Positions 9,383-16,543 of a stretch of 64,000 nucleotides of DNA are shown piece by piece. Origin of the DNA: Alcaligenes parafaecalis (GTDB taxonomy: Bacteria > Pseudomonadota > Gammaproteobacteria > Burkholderiales > Burkholderiaceae_B); assembly GCF_026344135.1 (NCBI RefSeq), contig NZ_JAPKNA010000001.1:124001-188000 (forward strand), written 5' to 3'. Position 1 is the first letter of the stretch; every line of letters starts with the position of its first letter. The notes beneath the pieces are model-generated. The model did not search any database. It saw nothing but the letters and a program-made list of their open reading frames with translations, and was not told the DNA's origin. Made by a program: the position numbers and the translations under genes.

Positions 9383-9383
9383 A
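9365..9383. promoter_or_regulatory. predicted operator 1 for the NadQ-like regulator
   Basis: TATGCT and AGCATA form a perfect six-base inverted repeat with a seven-base centre (CAGGAAT), 19 bases in all, overlapping the -10 box of the nadC promoter. Its half-site shares GCTCA/TGAGC-type sequence with the second palindrome at the nadC start. Assignment to the NadQ-like regulator is inference from position. Confidence 0.55.
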
Positions 9384-9425
9384 AATGCACCGTGCCATTA
9401 GGCCTTATTTTTAGCGATTTAAATA

Positions 9426-9436
9426 CTCATAATGAG
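9426..9436. promoter_or_regulatory. predicted operator 2 at the nadC start codon
   Basis: CTCAT-A-ATGAG is a perfect inverted repeat centred on 9431; the right arm contains the nadC ATG. The context ACTCATAATGAGCATAA resembles the first palindrome 60 bases upstream. Two similar palindromes in one short leader favour a real binding region. Confidence 0.45.
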
Positions 9437-10331
9437 CATAATTAATGCCCCCGAGCCGACAGCGCAAGCTGCAGAGACAACGGCCCACCGTATTCCTTCC
9501 TTGCCCGACGTCATTCTTGAACCCCTGGTGCGCGCCACCTTGCAAGAAGACCTGGGCCGTGCCGGTGATTTGACGACGGACTCCATCGTTCCCGCCGCAG
9601 CGCGCACACAAATGCGTCTGGTGGCCCGAGAAGCAGGGGTGTTGGCGGGTCTGGATCTGGCTCGTCTGGCCTTTACCTTGCTGGACCCCACGCTGCGCTT
9701 TGAAGCGCAACTGCAAGATGGCGATGACCTGATTCCCGGTGCGCAGATCGCGGTCATTAGTGGTTCGGCTCGTTCCATGCTGACGGCAGAGCGCTGTGCC
9801 TTGAACTTCCTGGGGCATTTAAGCGGCGTGGCATCGGCAACCGCTTCCATCGCCCGTGCGATCGCACCTTATGGCACTAAAGTTACCTGCACCCGTAAAA
9901 CCATGCCCGGTCTGCGCGCCGTGCAGAAATACGCGGTTCGAGTCGGGGGCGGCAGCAATCATCGTTTTGGTCTGGATGACGCGGTACTGATCAAAGATAA
10001 CCACATCGCTGTTGCCGGGGGCGTTAAAGCCGCGGTAGAAGCAGCCCGTGCCTATATCGGCCATCTGGTTTGCATCGAGGTGGAAGTCGATACCCTGGAG
10101 CAACTGGATGAAGTGCTGGAACTGGGTGTGGACAGCATTCTTCTGGACAATATGGACACCGCTACCTTGACCGAGGCCGTGGCCCGTGTCGCAGGCCGTG
10201 CCAAAACAGAAGCCTCTGGCCGTATCACGCCCGAAACGGCCGTCGCCATTGCTCGTTGCGGCGTAGACCGGATCGCAGTGGGCTGGATTACGCACAGCGC
10301 CCGTGTGCTGGATATTGGTCTGGATGCTTGA
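9432..10331 (+). CDS. nadC: quinolinate phosphoribosyltransferase (nicotinate-nucleotide pyrophosphorylase)
   Basis: A 299-residue cytosolic enzyme that converts quinolinate and PRPP to nicotinate mononucleotide and CO2 in de novo NAD synthesis. Typical family motifs are all present: LQEDLGRAGDLTTD near the N-terminus, LNFLGHLSGVASAT, TRKTMPGLRAVQKYAV (substrate-binding Arg/Lys), GGGSNHRFGLDDAVLIKDNH, and the barrel strands EVEVDTLEQL and ILLDNMD. Length is normal. The ATG overlaps a palindrome and lacks a Shine-Dalgarno. nadA and nadB are not in the window. A Bug receptor gene follows 10 bases later. Confidence 0.95.
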   Translation: MSIINAPEPTAQAAETTAHRIPSLPDVILEPLVRATLQEDLGRAGDLTTDSIVPAAARTQMRLVAREAGVLAGLDLARLAFTLLDPTLRFEAQLQDGDDLIPGAQIAVISGSARSMLTAERCALNFLGHLSGVASATASIARAIAPYGTKVTCTRKTMPGLRAVQKYAVRVGGGSNHRFGLDDAVLIKDNHIAVAGGVKAAVEAARAYIGHLVCIEVEVDTLEQLDEVLELGVDSILLDNMDTATLTEAVARVAGRAKTEASGRITPETAVAIARCGVDRIAVGWITHSARVLDIGLDA

Positions 10332-10341
10332 GTAGATAAAC

Positions 10342-11373
10342 GTGTTTGCTGTGATGGCGGGTTTTCAGGTGGGTAAGCGGGCGGCAGCCGCCGCCTTGCT
10401 GGGCATGGTAGCGCTGGGCCTGAGCAGTCAGGCGGCGCAGGCAAGGGACGAGGTGGCCGATCAGGCCGTCAAGTACCCAGTCAAACCCATTACCGTGATC
10501 GTTACCTTTCCGCCAGGCGGCGGAACAGACTTGCTGGCCCGCAAACTGGGCCCAAGACTGGAAAAAGCCTTGGGCCAGCCCGTCATCATCGACAACCGTC
10601 CTGGCGCCAGCGGCAATATCGGCGCCCGCGCCGTAGCCTATGCCCGCGCCGATGGCTATACCTTGCTGATGGCCAATAGCTCCTTTGCCATCAACCCCGG
10701 TGTGTTCCGTAACTTGGGTTTCAACCCCAAAGAAGACTTTGCACCCATCGCTAATATCGGATTTGTGCCTTCAGTCATCGTGACTGGGCATGGCTCGGAT
10801 ATTCAGAATCTGGAACAAGTGCTGGAGCAGCAATCAGAACCAGCTTTGGCTTATGCATCCTGCGGGAACGGTACGCCCCAGCATCTGGCCGGAGAAATGC
10901 TGTACGACTTGCGGGGTACGGCTTTGCTGCATATCCCGTATCGTGGCTGCGGTCCGGCATTGAATGATGTGGTGGCGGGGCAGGTGCCTATCGGCATCGT
11001 GACCTTGTCCAGTGCTGCAACCCTGATTGAGTCCGGGCACTTGCGCGCCCTGGCCGTCACCTCCGCTCAGCGCAGTCCCGTTCTGCCCCATGTGCCCACC
11101 GTGGCCGAAGTCAGCAATACCAGTTTCGAGCTGGATCAATGGCATGGATTGCTGGCACCGTCTCATACCCCTGAACACATCATCGATGCCTTGAACCGCG
11201 TCGTGCAAAAAGCGCTGACAGACCCGGCCATGCAATCGCAATTGCTGGCATTGGGCTATACACCGCAAGCAGCGGATGAGTCCGCACAGGCGAGTGGCTT
11301 CAAGGCCATGATCTGGAACGATATCGACCGGTTTGGTGCTTTGGCTTACAAGATTGGTTTGCAGGTGGATTAG
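10342..11373 (+). CDS. Bug-type tripartite tricarboxylate transporter receptor
   Basis: A 343-residue periplasmic binding protein with a signal peptide (cleavage near SSQAAQA) and the Bug-family landmarks YPVKPITVIVTFPPGGGTDLLAR, QPVIIDNRPGASGNIGA and YTLLMANSSFAINPG. Bug proteins normally deliver carboxylates to TctAB permeases, but many are orphans, as here: no tctA or tctB is near. It begins 10 bases after nadC, which implies co-transcription and possible control by the NAD regulator. Some Bordetella Bug proteins have been reported to bind nicotinate-type ligands, so a pyridine carboxylate ligand is plausible here but unproven. Confidence 0.85.
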   Translation: MFAVMAGFQVGKRAAAAALLGMVALGLSSQAAQARDEVADQAVKYPVKPITVIVTFPPGGGTDLLARKLGPRLEKALGQPVIIDNRPGASGNIGARAVAYARADGYTLLMANSSFAINPGVFRNLGFNPKEDFAPIANIGFVPSVIVTGHGSDIQNLEQVLEQQSEPALAYASCGNGTPQHLAGEMLYDLRGTALLHIPYRGCGPALNDVVAGQVPIGIVTLSSAATLIESGHLRALAVTSAQRSPVLPHVPTVAEVSNTSFELDQWHGLLAPSHTPEHIIDALNRVVQKALTDPAMQSQLLALGYTPQAADESAQASGFKAMIWNDIDRFGALAYKIGLQVD

Positions 11374-11728
11374 GGCGGGGAGGGGCTTTGCTTTGGTACA
11401 GAGCCTAATCGTGGATAGTTGTTGTTGCGGCTGTGTTTTTTGGAGCTAAACCGCTCATGGCGGACTTGCTGATTGCTAGAACGCAAACGACAGGTTTTCG
11501 TTTGATAGTGGACCAACACCCAAGTGCATCAGGTCCTGCTGAAATATGCCCAGTTTCTACATATAGAGTCTTGTTGGCCTTTCAGATAGTTTCAGGCCCA
11601 GACAGCCGTTTTAGCTTGCCTGGGCCAATGTCTATAGAGAGGGGCATATAGCTGAGCTTGTGTCTGTCTAACAGTCAGTCAGTCAGTCAGTCAGTCAATT
11701 GTGAACTCACAGACAAACCTGCTTCTAT
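11374..11728. other. intergenic region without a supported gene
   Basis: 355 bases between the Bug gene and a minus-strand small gene. A possible 72-codon frame at 11433-11651 has no ribosome-binding site or recognisable domain and is not called. The only structure seen is the CAGT tandem repeat near its right end. Confidence 0.5.
11672..11697. repeat. CAGT tetranucleotide tandem repeat
   Basis: Six and a half uninterrupted copies of CAGT in 26 bases. It is 32 bases beyond the stop codon of the minus-strand small gene and outside any supported coding region. Confidence 0.95.
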
Positions 11729-12001
11729 TTAGAAGAAGCTGTCCTCACTGGGCGCCTCAGGAACCGGCTGGGTCGCAAACCAGTGTTTTTCCAGCAGCAG
11801 AGTATGAGTCAAACCATCCTTGCTGCAATTGGAGTCGATCTCGATCTGGCCGCGCTGGCTGCCATCCGCATTGAAATTATCAGCCTCCACCTCGGCAGCG
11901 GCGATATAAGCCTGCAGGTTCAGATCAGGCTGACCACGATCCAGAACAAACTGACGAATCGCTTCAGTGCCTAACTCATTAAGGGTGTAGGTGTAGTTCA
12001 T
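11729..12001 (-). CDS. small conserved-looking hypothetical protein
   Basis: A 90-residue acidic protein starting MNYTYTLNELGTEAIRQFV and ending EDSFF, without signal peptide or membrane segment. An AGGAG six bases before the ATG supports translation, and codon use resembles its neighbours. The sequence EVEADNFNADGSQRGQIEIDSNCSKDG suggests a small beta-strand-containing cytosolic fold. I do not recognise the family. It is a single gene with its own gap on both sides. Confidence 0.65.
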   Translation of the reverse strand: MNYTYTLNELGTEAIRQFVLDRGQPDLNLQAYIAAAEVEADNFNADGSQRGQIEIDSNCSKDGLTHTLLLEKHWFATQPVPEAPSEDSFF

Positions 12002-12142
12002 GGTGTGCTCCTGATTATTGACCTTGATAATACGGGACCATATGCCTGAATCCTAGCACGCCGAGGGGCTATGTCGGATAGCAAGACGTTACGGGTTTTC
12101 GCGATAGAAAACGAAACGCGCTAGCGACCGATGTGAGACCAA

Positions 12143-12181
12143 TAAAAAAGCAGCTATGCGCGGATCCGCACATAGCTGCTT
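12143..12181 (-). terminator. terminator after the GntP gene
   Basis: On the minus strand, AAGCAGCTATG pairs with CATAGCTGCTT around a GCGGATCCGC centre, followed by TTTTTTATT. It lies 27 bases downstream of the permease stop codon and is a textbook rho-independent terminator. Confidence 0.88.
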
Positions 12182-12207
12182 ATATAGAGCCTATGTCCTA
12201 AACCTGC

Positions 12208-13611
12208 TTAGAAGCTGCCAAAAATCGTACCTAGCGTAATCACGGTGATCAGCGCAAAGATAGGAGCGGCCATCGTCACCATGGCGATATTGCCGTAGGA
12301 CTGACGGTGGTTCAGCTTGCAGATGGACAGCAAGGTAATAATCGCGCCGCAATGGGGCAGAGTATCCAGACCACCCGCCGCCATCACCGCCACACGGTGC
12401 AGCAATTCAGGACTGATGCCAGCTTGCTGGGCCATTGCCAAATAGTCCGAACCCAGCGTCTGCAGAGCAATACTCAAACCACCCGAAGACGAACCAGTAA
12501 TCCCGGCCAGTGTCGTCATGGCCACCGCTTCCGAGATCAGCGGATTGCCCGGAGCCACGTTCAGCACAAAGTCCCGAATAATCGCAAAGCCTGCCAGACT
12601 GGCAATCACCGCACCGTAACCGACTTCAGACGCGGTATTGAACAAAGGCAGCATAAAACCAAACACACCTTTGTTAATGCTCTCGCGCAGACTCTTCCAG
12701 TGGCCCAAGCGGCTGATGATCAACACCAGATTCGCCGTAATCAAGGCAATAATCAGTGCCCACAGACCCGTAATCTTGGCAGGATCAACCTGAGGGAAAC
12801 GCTCGGCCATGAACGCAAAGTTCGTGCCGGGGAAAATCCCATAGGTGAACAAGGCATTGACGCCAATCACCAGAATCAAGGGCAGGATAGCCAGGAAGAT
12901 AGGCATGGGTTTCTGACCATGCGTGCTGTCCTCAGCGCTAGCATCAAAATGATCCTGACCGTGATCGCCATAGGTTTCACCCTTGGCCGCGGCTTTGCGA
13001 GCACGCGACTGCAGCCACCACAGACCACCCAAAGCCATGATCAAACCACCAATAATCCCCAGCCCAGGCGCCGCAAACACGTTAGTGCCGTAGTAAGGAA
13101 TAGGAATCGCGTTCTGAATGGCAGGAGTGCCCGGCAAAGCCGTCATGGTGAAGGTGAATGAACCCAAAGCAATCGAAGCGGGAATCAGGCGCTTGGGAAT
13201 GCCCGCTGCGCGAAACAGATCCTTGGCAATCGGGTAGATGGCAAAAGCCACCACAAACAAGGACACACCACCATAAGTCAGTACGCCGCACACCATCACA
13301 ATGGTGGCAATAGCATGACGATGCCCCAGCTTGCGCGTAATCCACTGAGCAATCGCCTGAGCCGCTCCGGAATCCGCCATCAACTGACCAAACAAGGCAC
13401 CTAACAAGAAGATGGGCAAGAACTGAAGCACATAGCCGCTAAGTGCGCTCATGAAAGTGGAGGTGTAGATGGGCAACAAAAACCCGGAGTCCCCCGAGAG
13501 CAGCACAGCCAGGGCGGCCATCAAGGGAGCCAGCAACAGAACCGTCACCCCCCGATAGGCGAAGAACATCAGCAGCAAAAGCGAGACAACAATAGCAAGC
13601 GTACTGGCCAT
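12208..13611 (-). CDS. GntP family permease
   Basis: A 467-residue inner-membrane transporter with 12 or more hydrophobic segments. The N-terminus (TLAIVVSLLLLMFFAYRG), LPIFLLGALFGQLM, CGVLTYGGVSLFVV, the LPGTPAIQN motif and the C-terminal GGLDTLPHCGAIITLL mark the GntP family, which moves gluconate and related hydroxy acids with protons. The exact substrate cannot be read; no sugar-acid kinase or dehydrogenase is adjacent. ATG at 13611 is preferred over TTG 13617 because AGGAA precedes it at a suitable distance. A strong terminator follows. Confidence 0.9.
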   Translation of the reverse strand: MASTLAIVVSLLLLMFFAYRGVTVLLLAPLMAALAVLLSGDSGFLLPIYTSTFMSALSGYVLQFLPIFLLGALFGQLMADSGAAQAIAQWITRKLGHRHAIATIVMVCGVLTYGGVSLFVVAFAIYPIAKDLFRAAGIPKRLIPASIALGSFTFTMTALPGTPAIQNAIPIPYYGTNVFAAPGLGIIGGLIMALGGLWWLQSRARKAAAKGETYGDHGQDHFDASAEDSTHGQKPMPIFLAILPLILVIGVNALFTYGIFPGTNFAFMAERFPQVDPAKITGLWALIIALITANLVLIISRLGHWKSLRESINKGVFGFMLPLFNTASEVGYGAVIASLAGFAIIRDFVLNVAPGNPLISEAVAMTTLAGITGSSSGGLSIALQTLGSDYLAMAQQAGISPELLHRVAVMAAGGLDTLPHCGAIITLLSICKLNHRQSYGNIAMVTMAAPIFALITVITLGTIFGSF

Positions 13612-13900
13612 AAACAAAGTTCCTGTGGAAAGTCCGGATCACGGACGTCAGTCAATAAACAAAGACGGATCTAGCGCCGAGCAGGCAGTGTAGCAATAGG
13701 GGATGACAAAGAGACTTGATAGGGCGCAAGAGGGGGATTCGCCGGAGCGGCAAGGAGGAACTCTGGTTTTACTTACGTTTTGTATCATTTGTTGAGAAAG
13801 GGGGAAAGGTGAGGAAAGAGGAAAACCTAATGAATACGAGGGTTTAGCGTTTTCATAGGAGAAAACTGCGAAAAAGAAGAAAAAAGATGGCGCGAAACGC
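13612..13900. other. intergenic region before the tRNA gene
   Basis: About 290 bases upstream of the minus-strand permease and the plus-strand tRNA promoter. It contains a strongly purine-biased stretch (about 13790-13890). A 98-codon minus-strand frame here is low in complexity, has no domain and runs into the tRNA promoter, so it is not called. Confidence 0.5.
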
Positions 13901-13928
13901 TTGCCAAAAGATGAATCCTTGCTATAAT
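13901..13928 (+). promoter_or_regulatory. promoter of the Met tRNA
   Basis: -35 TTGCCA (13901-13906), 16-base spacer, perfect -10 TATAAT (13923-13928), nine bases before the mature tRNA 5' end. Confidence 0.8.
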
Positions 13929-13937
13929 TCTTTCTTC

Positions 13938-14014
13938 GGCGCATTAGCTCAGCAGGTTAGAGCGACGGAATCATAATCCGCAGGTCCCCTGTTCGAATCA
14001 GGGATGCGCCACCA
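13938..14014 (+). tRNA. tRNA-Met (anticodon CAT)
   Basis: A 77-base cloverleaf with encoded CCA. Acceptor GGCGCAT pairs with ATGCGCC. The D arm is GCTC...GAGC, the anticodon stem GCGGA-type arm encloses loop TCATAAT with anticodon CAT, and the T arm is CCCTG-TTCGAAT-CAGGG. The CAT anticodon could also belong to tRNA-Ile2 (lysidine-modified); the acceptor stem and overall sequence look like elongator Met. It does not resemble initiator tRNA, since the 1-72 pair is standard. Promoter upstream and terminator downstream make it a single-gene unit. Confidence 0.9.
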
Positions 14015-14024
14015 AGATAAAGAA

Positions 14025-14056
14025 AACGGCCCACAGAAATGTGGGCCGTTTTTTAT
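14025..14056 (+). terminator. terminator of the tRNA unit
   Basis: AACGGCCCACA pairs with TGTGGGCCGTT around a GAAA loop, followed by TTTTTT. It is 10 bases after the tRNA CCA end. Confidence 0.9.
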
Positions 14057-14077
14057 TGTTTTGTAGATGAAGAAGCC

Positions 14078-14104
14078 AGCCACCCACAAAGGGTGGCTTT
14101 TTTC
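14078..14104 (+). terminator. second terminator hairpin
   Basis: AGCCACCC (14078-14085) and GGGTGGCT (14091-14098) with a five-base loop, followed by six Ts. It forms a back-up to the tRNA terminator and separates it from the convergent antitoxin gene. Confidence 0.8.
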
Positions 14105-14159
14105 TGTTGCGGCAGATTACTTTGGGGCGTGCTCGTCAGCCCATCGTGATAGCGCACTA

Positions 14160-14453
14160 TCAAGCATGAATCGGTTCTACTGTTAGTTTTACCCCAGCAG
14201 CTCGCGCTAATTTCAACACGGTGTCATATCGTGGTTTGGCGCCAGGAGCAAGGGCCTTGTACAGGCTTTCCCGGCCTACACCGGCATCTTTTGCCATCTT
14301 TGTCATGCCTCTGGCTTTAACCACATCAGCAAGCGCAGAAAGGAACAAGGCTGGGTCGTCTTCTTCCAAAGCAGCCGAGAGGTACTCGGCGATAGCTTCC
14401 TCGCTATCAAGATATTCAGCGGCGTGGAAAGGGGCGGTTTTGAGGGTGGTCAT
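14160..14453 (-). CDS. HigA-type antitoxin (addiction-module antidote)
   Basis: A 97-residue DNA-binding antitoxin. The N-terminus has FHAAEYLDSEEAIAEYL and LEEDDPALFLSALADVVKARGM. The C-terminal helix-turn-helix is MTKMAKDAGVGRESLYKALA with PRYDTVLKLARAAGVKL, the pattern of the putative addiction module antidote family, which pairs with RelE/HigB-type toxins. ATG at 14453 has AAGGATC upstream and overlaps the toxin remnant's stop by four bases (ATGA), as in intact modules with the toxin gene first. The antitoxin is complete although the toxin is not. Confidence 0.88.
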   Translation of the reverse strand: MTTLKTAPFHAAEYLDSEEAIAEYLSAALEEDDPALFLSALADVVKARGMTKMAKDAGVGRESLYKALAPGAKPRYDTVLKLARAAGVKLTVEPIHA

Positions 14454-14608
14454 GACTGATCCTTCTGAATTTGTTTCCACATGGCGATTGCAGTTTTTAT
14501 GTCTTGTTTTTGAGAGGACTTGTCGCCACCGCTGAGTAGTAGATAGACCGCATTGTATCCAGCCGGATGCTTTCGTGTGTTGAGGTAGATCGGATTTACT
14601 TGGGGCAT
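14450..14608 (-). pseudogene. remnant of a RelE/HigB-like toxin gene
   Basis: A 52-codon frame on the minus strand ends YLLLSGGDKSSQKQDIKTAIAMW and a few more residues, which matches the C-terminal end of addiction-module killer proteins (usual length about 100 residues, with a conserved LLLCGGDKSSQ segment). The N-terminal half with its catalytic scaffold is absent: upstream codons (MPQVNPIYLNTRKHP) do not resemble the family, and the GYRVYF region is shortened to GYNAVY. The stop overlaps the antitoxin start. I infer a deleted, inactive toxin; a short functional peptide cannot be excluded. Confidence 0.65.
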
Positions 14609-14685
14609 CTTCACACCTCATAAATTCGCGCACTAACAATAAGCGAAATCGGTCTTTTGCCTGCCGCCTCGCTTTGTCTATCCTG

Positions 14686-14732
14686 ATTCCTCGACCTAAC
14701 GGCTTATCCGGCCGCAAAAATAATCGAGGAAT
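14686..14732 (+). promoter_or_regulatory. inverted repeat covering the tauA ribosome-binding site
   Basis: ATTCCTCGA (14686-14694) and TCGAGGAAT (14724-14732) are perfect complements 29 bases apart. The right arm contains GAGGA, the tauA Shine-Dalgarno, seven bases before the ATG. Folding in the mRNA would hide the ribosome-binding site; a protein operator is the alternative. Confidence 0.5.
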
Positions 14733-14737
14733 GCTCC

Positions 14738-15736
14738 ATGTCGTTGACGAGAACTCTGCAGCATCTGGGCCTGGCCTTGGCGGCCAGCGTCGTATCTTTG
14801 ACAGCCCAGGCCACCAGCCTGACGGTCGCCTATCAGACCATTCCCACTCCATCGAATGTGCCTCAGGCAGACGGTGTTTATGAAAAAGAAACCGGCGCGA
14901 AAATCGATTGGCGCAAGTTTGACGGTGGCGCCGAAGTCATCAATGCCGTCGCTTCCGGCGACGTGCAGATTGCTTATCTAGGCTCCAGCCCCTTGGCTGC
15001 TGCAGCCAGTCGTAAATTACCCATCGAGACCTTCCTGATCGCTGCCGAGCTGGGCACTAGCGAAGAGCTGGTTGTGCGTAATGGTTCCGGCATTGCATCT
15101 CCGCAAGATCTCGTTGGCAAGACGATTGCCACGCCTTTTGTGTCGACCAGTCATTACAGTCTGCTGGCCGCGCTCAAGCATTGGAAGATCGATCCCAAGC
15201 AGGTGAACATCATCAACCTGACCCCAGCCAATATCGTAGCGGCCTGGGCTCGCGGTGACATTGATGGTGCTTACACGTGGGACCCGGCTTTGAGCAAGGC
15301 CAAGGAAAGCGGCAAGGTGCTGATCAGTTCTGGCGAGCTGGCCAAACTGGGTGCGCCGACGTTTGATGTGTGGTTGGTGCGCAAGGATTTTGCTCAGAAA
15401 CACCCGGATGTTGTGTCAGCTTTTGCTCGTATCACCTTGGCTTCTTATCAGAGCTATACGCGTGATCCTGCTGCCTGGGTGGCTAATGCCGACAACATCG
15501 ACAAGCTGTCTCGCCTGACTGGGGCGACGCCTCAAGAAATCCCCAATGTGTTGGCAGGTAGTGGCTTTTTATCTGCATCTGATCAGGTGAAAACGCTGGC
15601 CCAGCCTACTGTTCAGGCCCTGGCTGATACCTCCGCTTTTCTAAAAGAGCAGGGTCGTATCGACGAGGTATTGCCTAGCTACGCGGATTACAGCACGGCC
15701 AAGTATGTTGAGGCGGCTGCCTCGCAGGCCAAGTAA
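14738..15736 (+). CDS. tauA: taurine ABC transporter substrate-binding protein
   Basis: A 332-residue periplasmic binding protein with a signal peptide ending near TAQA and mature start TSLTVAYQT. Family features: YEKETGAKIDWRKFDGGAEVINAVASGDVQIAYLGSSPLAAA, then ELGTSEELVVR and AWARGDIDGAYTWDPAL. These match TauA, which captures taurine for import as a sulfur source. It heads the tauABC operon, five bases before tauB. Related aliphatic sulfonate binders are the main alternative. No tauD dioxygenase is adjacent, so the sulfonate must be cleaved by enzymes encoded elsewhere. Confidence 0.9.
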   Translation: MSLTRTLQHLGLALAASVVSLTAQATSLTVAYQTIPTPSNVPQADGVYEKETGAKIDWRKFDGGAEVINAVASGDVQIAYLGSSPLAAAASRKLPIETFLIAAELGTSEELVVRNGSGIASPQDLVGKTIATPFVSTSHYSLLAALKHWKIDPKQVNIINLTPANIVAAWARGDIDGAYTWDPALSKAKESGKVLISSGELAKLGAPTFDVWLVRKDFAQKHPDVVSAFARITLASYQSYTRDPAAWVANADNIDKLSRLTGATPQEIPNVLAGSGFLSASDQVKTLAQPTVQALADTSAFLKEQGRIDEVLPSYADYSTAKYVEAAASQAK

Positions 15737-15741
15737 TTCTG

Positions 15742-16527
15742 ATGGCGCAGTTAACACTGAGTCACGTCAGCGCACGTTATCCCGGTGCCGATCATTTGGC
15801 GCTGCGAGACGTGTCGCTGCAATTGGGGCCGGGGCAGTTGGTCGTAGTGTTGGGGCCTTCGGGCAGCGGCAAGACGACCTTGTTGAATCTGATTGCGGGC
15901 TTCACCTCGCCTAGTGCAGGAACAATTACGCTTGATGGCGAGCCCGTGCGCGGCCCAGGAGCAGATCGTGGTGTGGTGTTCCAGGATGACGCTTTGCTGC
16001 CTTGGCGGACGGTTTTGGAGAACGTAGCTTTTGGTTTGACGCTGCGTGGGGAGTCCAAGGAGCAGCGTCAGGCTGTGGCCCGTCATCAGTTGGCTTTGGT
16101 GGGGCTGGAGGGGGTTGAGCAGCGCCGTATCTGGCAATTGTCTGGTGGTCAGAAGCAGCGGGTGGGGATTGCTCGTGCTCTGGCGGCTGACCCGCGTGTG
16201 CTCTTGCTGGATGAGCCTTTTGGGGCACTTGACGCCTTCACCCGCGAGCAGGCTCAGACGCTGTTGTTGAATGTTTGGCAGCGCAGCGCCAAGCCTGTTT
16301 TTCTGATTACTCACGATATTGAAGAAGCCGTGTTTCTGGCCACTGACCTGATTATTTTGGGCGGTACACCTGGGCATGTGGTGGAGCGTTTGACGCTGGA
16401 TTTTGGTCGACGTTACACCGATGGGCTGCCGGTGCGTCAGGTGAAGTCCTCACCGGAGTTCATCGCGGCGAGAGAGCGTGTGCTGGAGCATGTGTTCTCG
16501 GCGCATCCCGTTGCGGCTTCGGCCTGA
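15742..16527 (+). CDS. tauB: taurine ABC transporter ATP-binding protein
   Basis: A 261-residue ABC ATPase. Walker A LGPSGSGKTTLLN at about 37, Q-loop VVFQDDALLPW, signature LSGGQKQRVGIARAL, Walker B VLLLDEPFGALD, and switch His in LITHDIEEA. The Q-loop DDALLPWRTVLENVAFGL sequence is typical of the nitrate/sulfonate/taurine importers. It couples ATP hydrolysis to TauC. The gene starts five bases after tauA and is followed 16 bases later by tauC. Confidence 0.92.
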   Translation: MAQLTLSHVSARYPGADHLALRDVSLQLGPGQLVVVLGPSGSGKTTLLNLIAGFTSPSAGTITLDGEPVRGPGADRGVVFQDDALLPWRTVLENVAFGLTLRGESKEQRQAVARHQLALVGLEGVEQRRIWQLSGGQKQRVGIARALAADPRVLLLDEPFGALDAFTREQAQTLLLNVWQRSAKPVFLITHDIEEAVFLATDLIILGGTPGHVVERLTLDFGRRYTDGLPVRQVKSSPEFIAARERVLEHVFSAHPVAASA

Positions 16528-16543
16528 ATTTAGGAGACTTTTC

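Noticed and set aside
11433..11651. 72-codon plus-strand frame
   Set aside because: No ribosome-binding site, no recognisable domain and a GTG start only.
13648..13944. 98-codon minus-strand frame next to the tRNA
   Set aside because: Low-complexity sequence from a purine-rich stretch, no ribosome-binding site, and it overlaps the tRNA promoter and 5' end.
14454..14852. N-terminal extension of the antitoxin frame to 230 residues
   Set aside because: The extension overlaps the tauA start and the toxin remnant, and the family starts at the ATG 14453 with its own ribosome-binding site.
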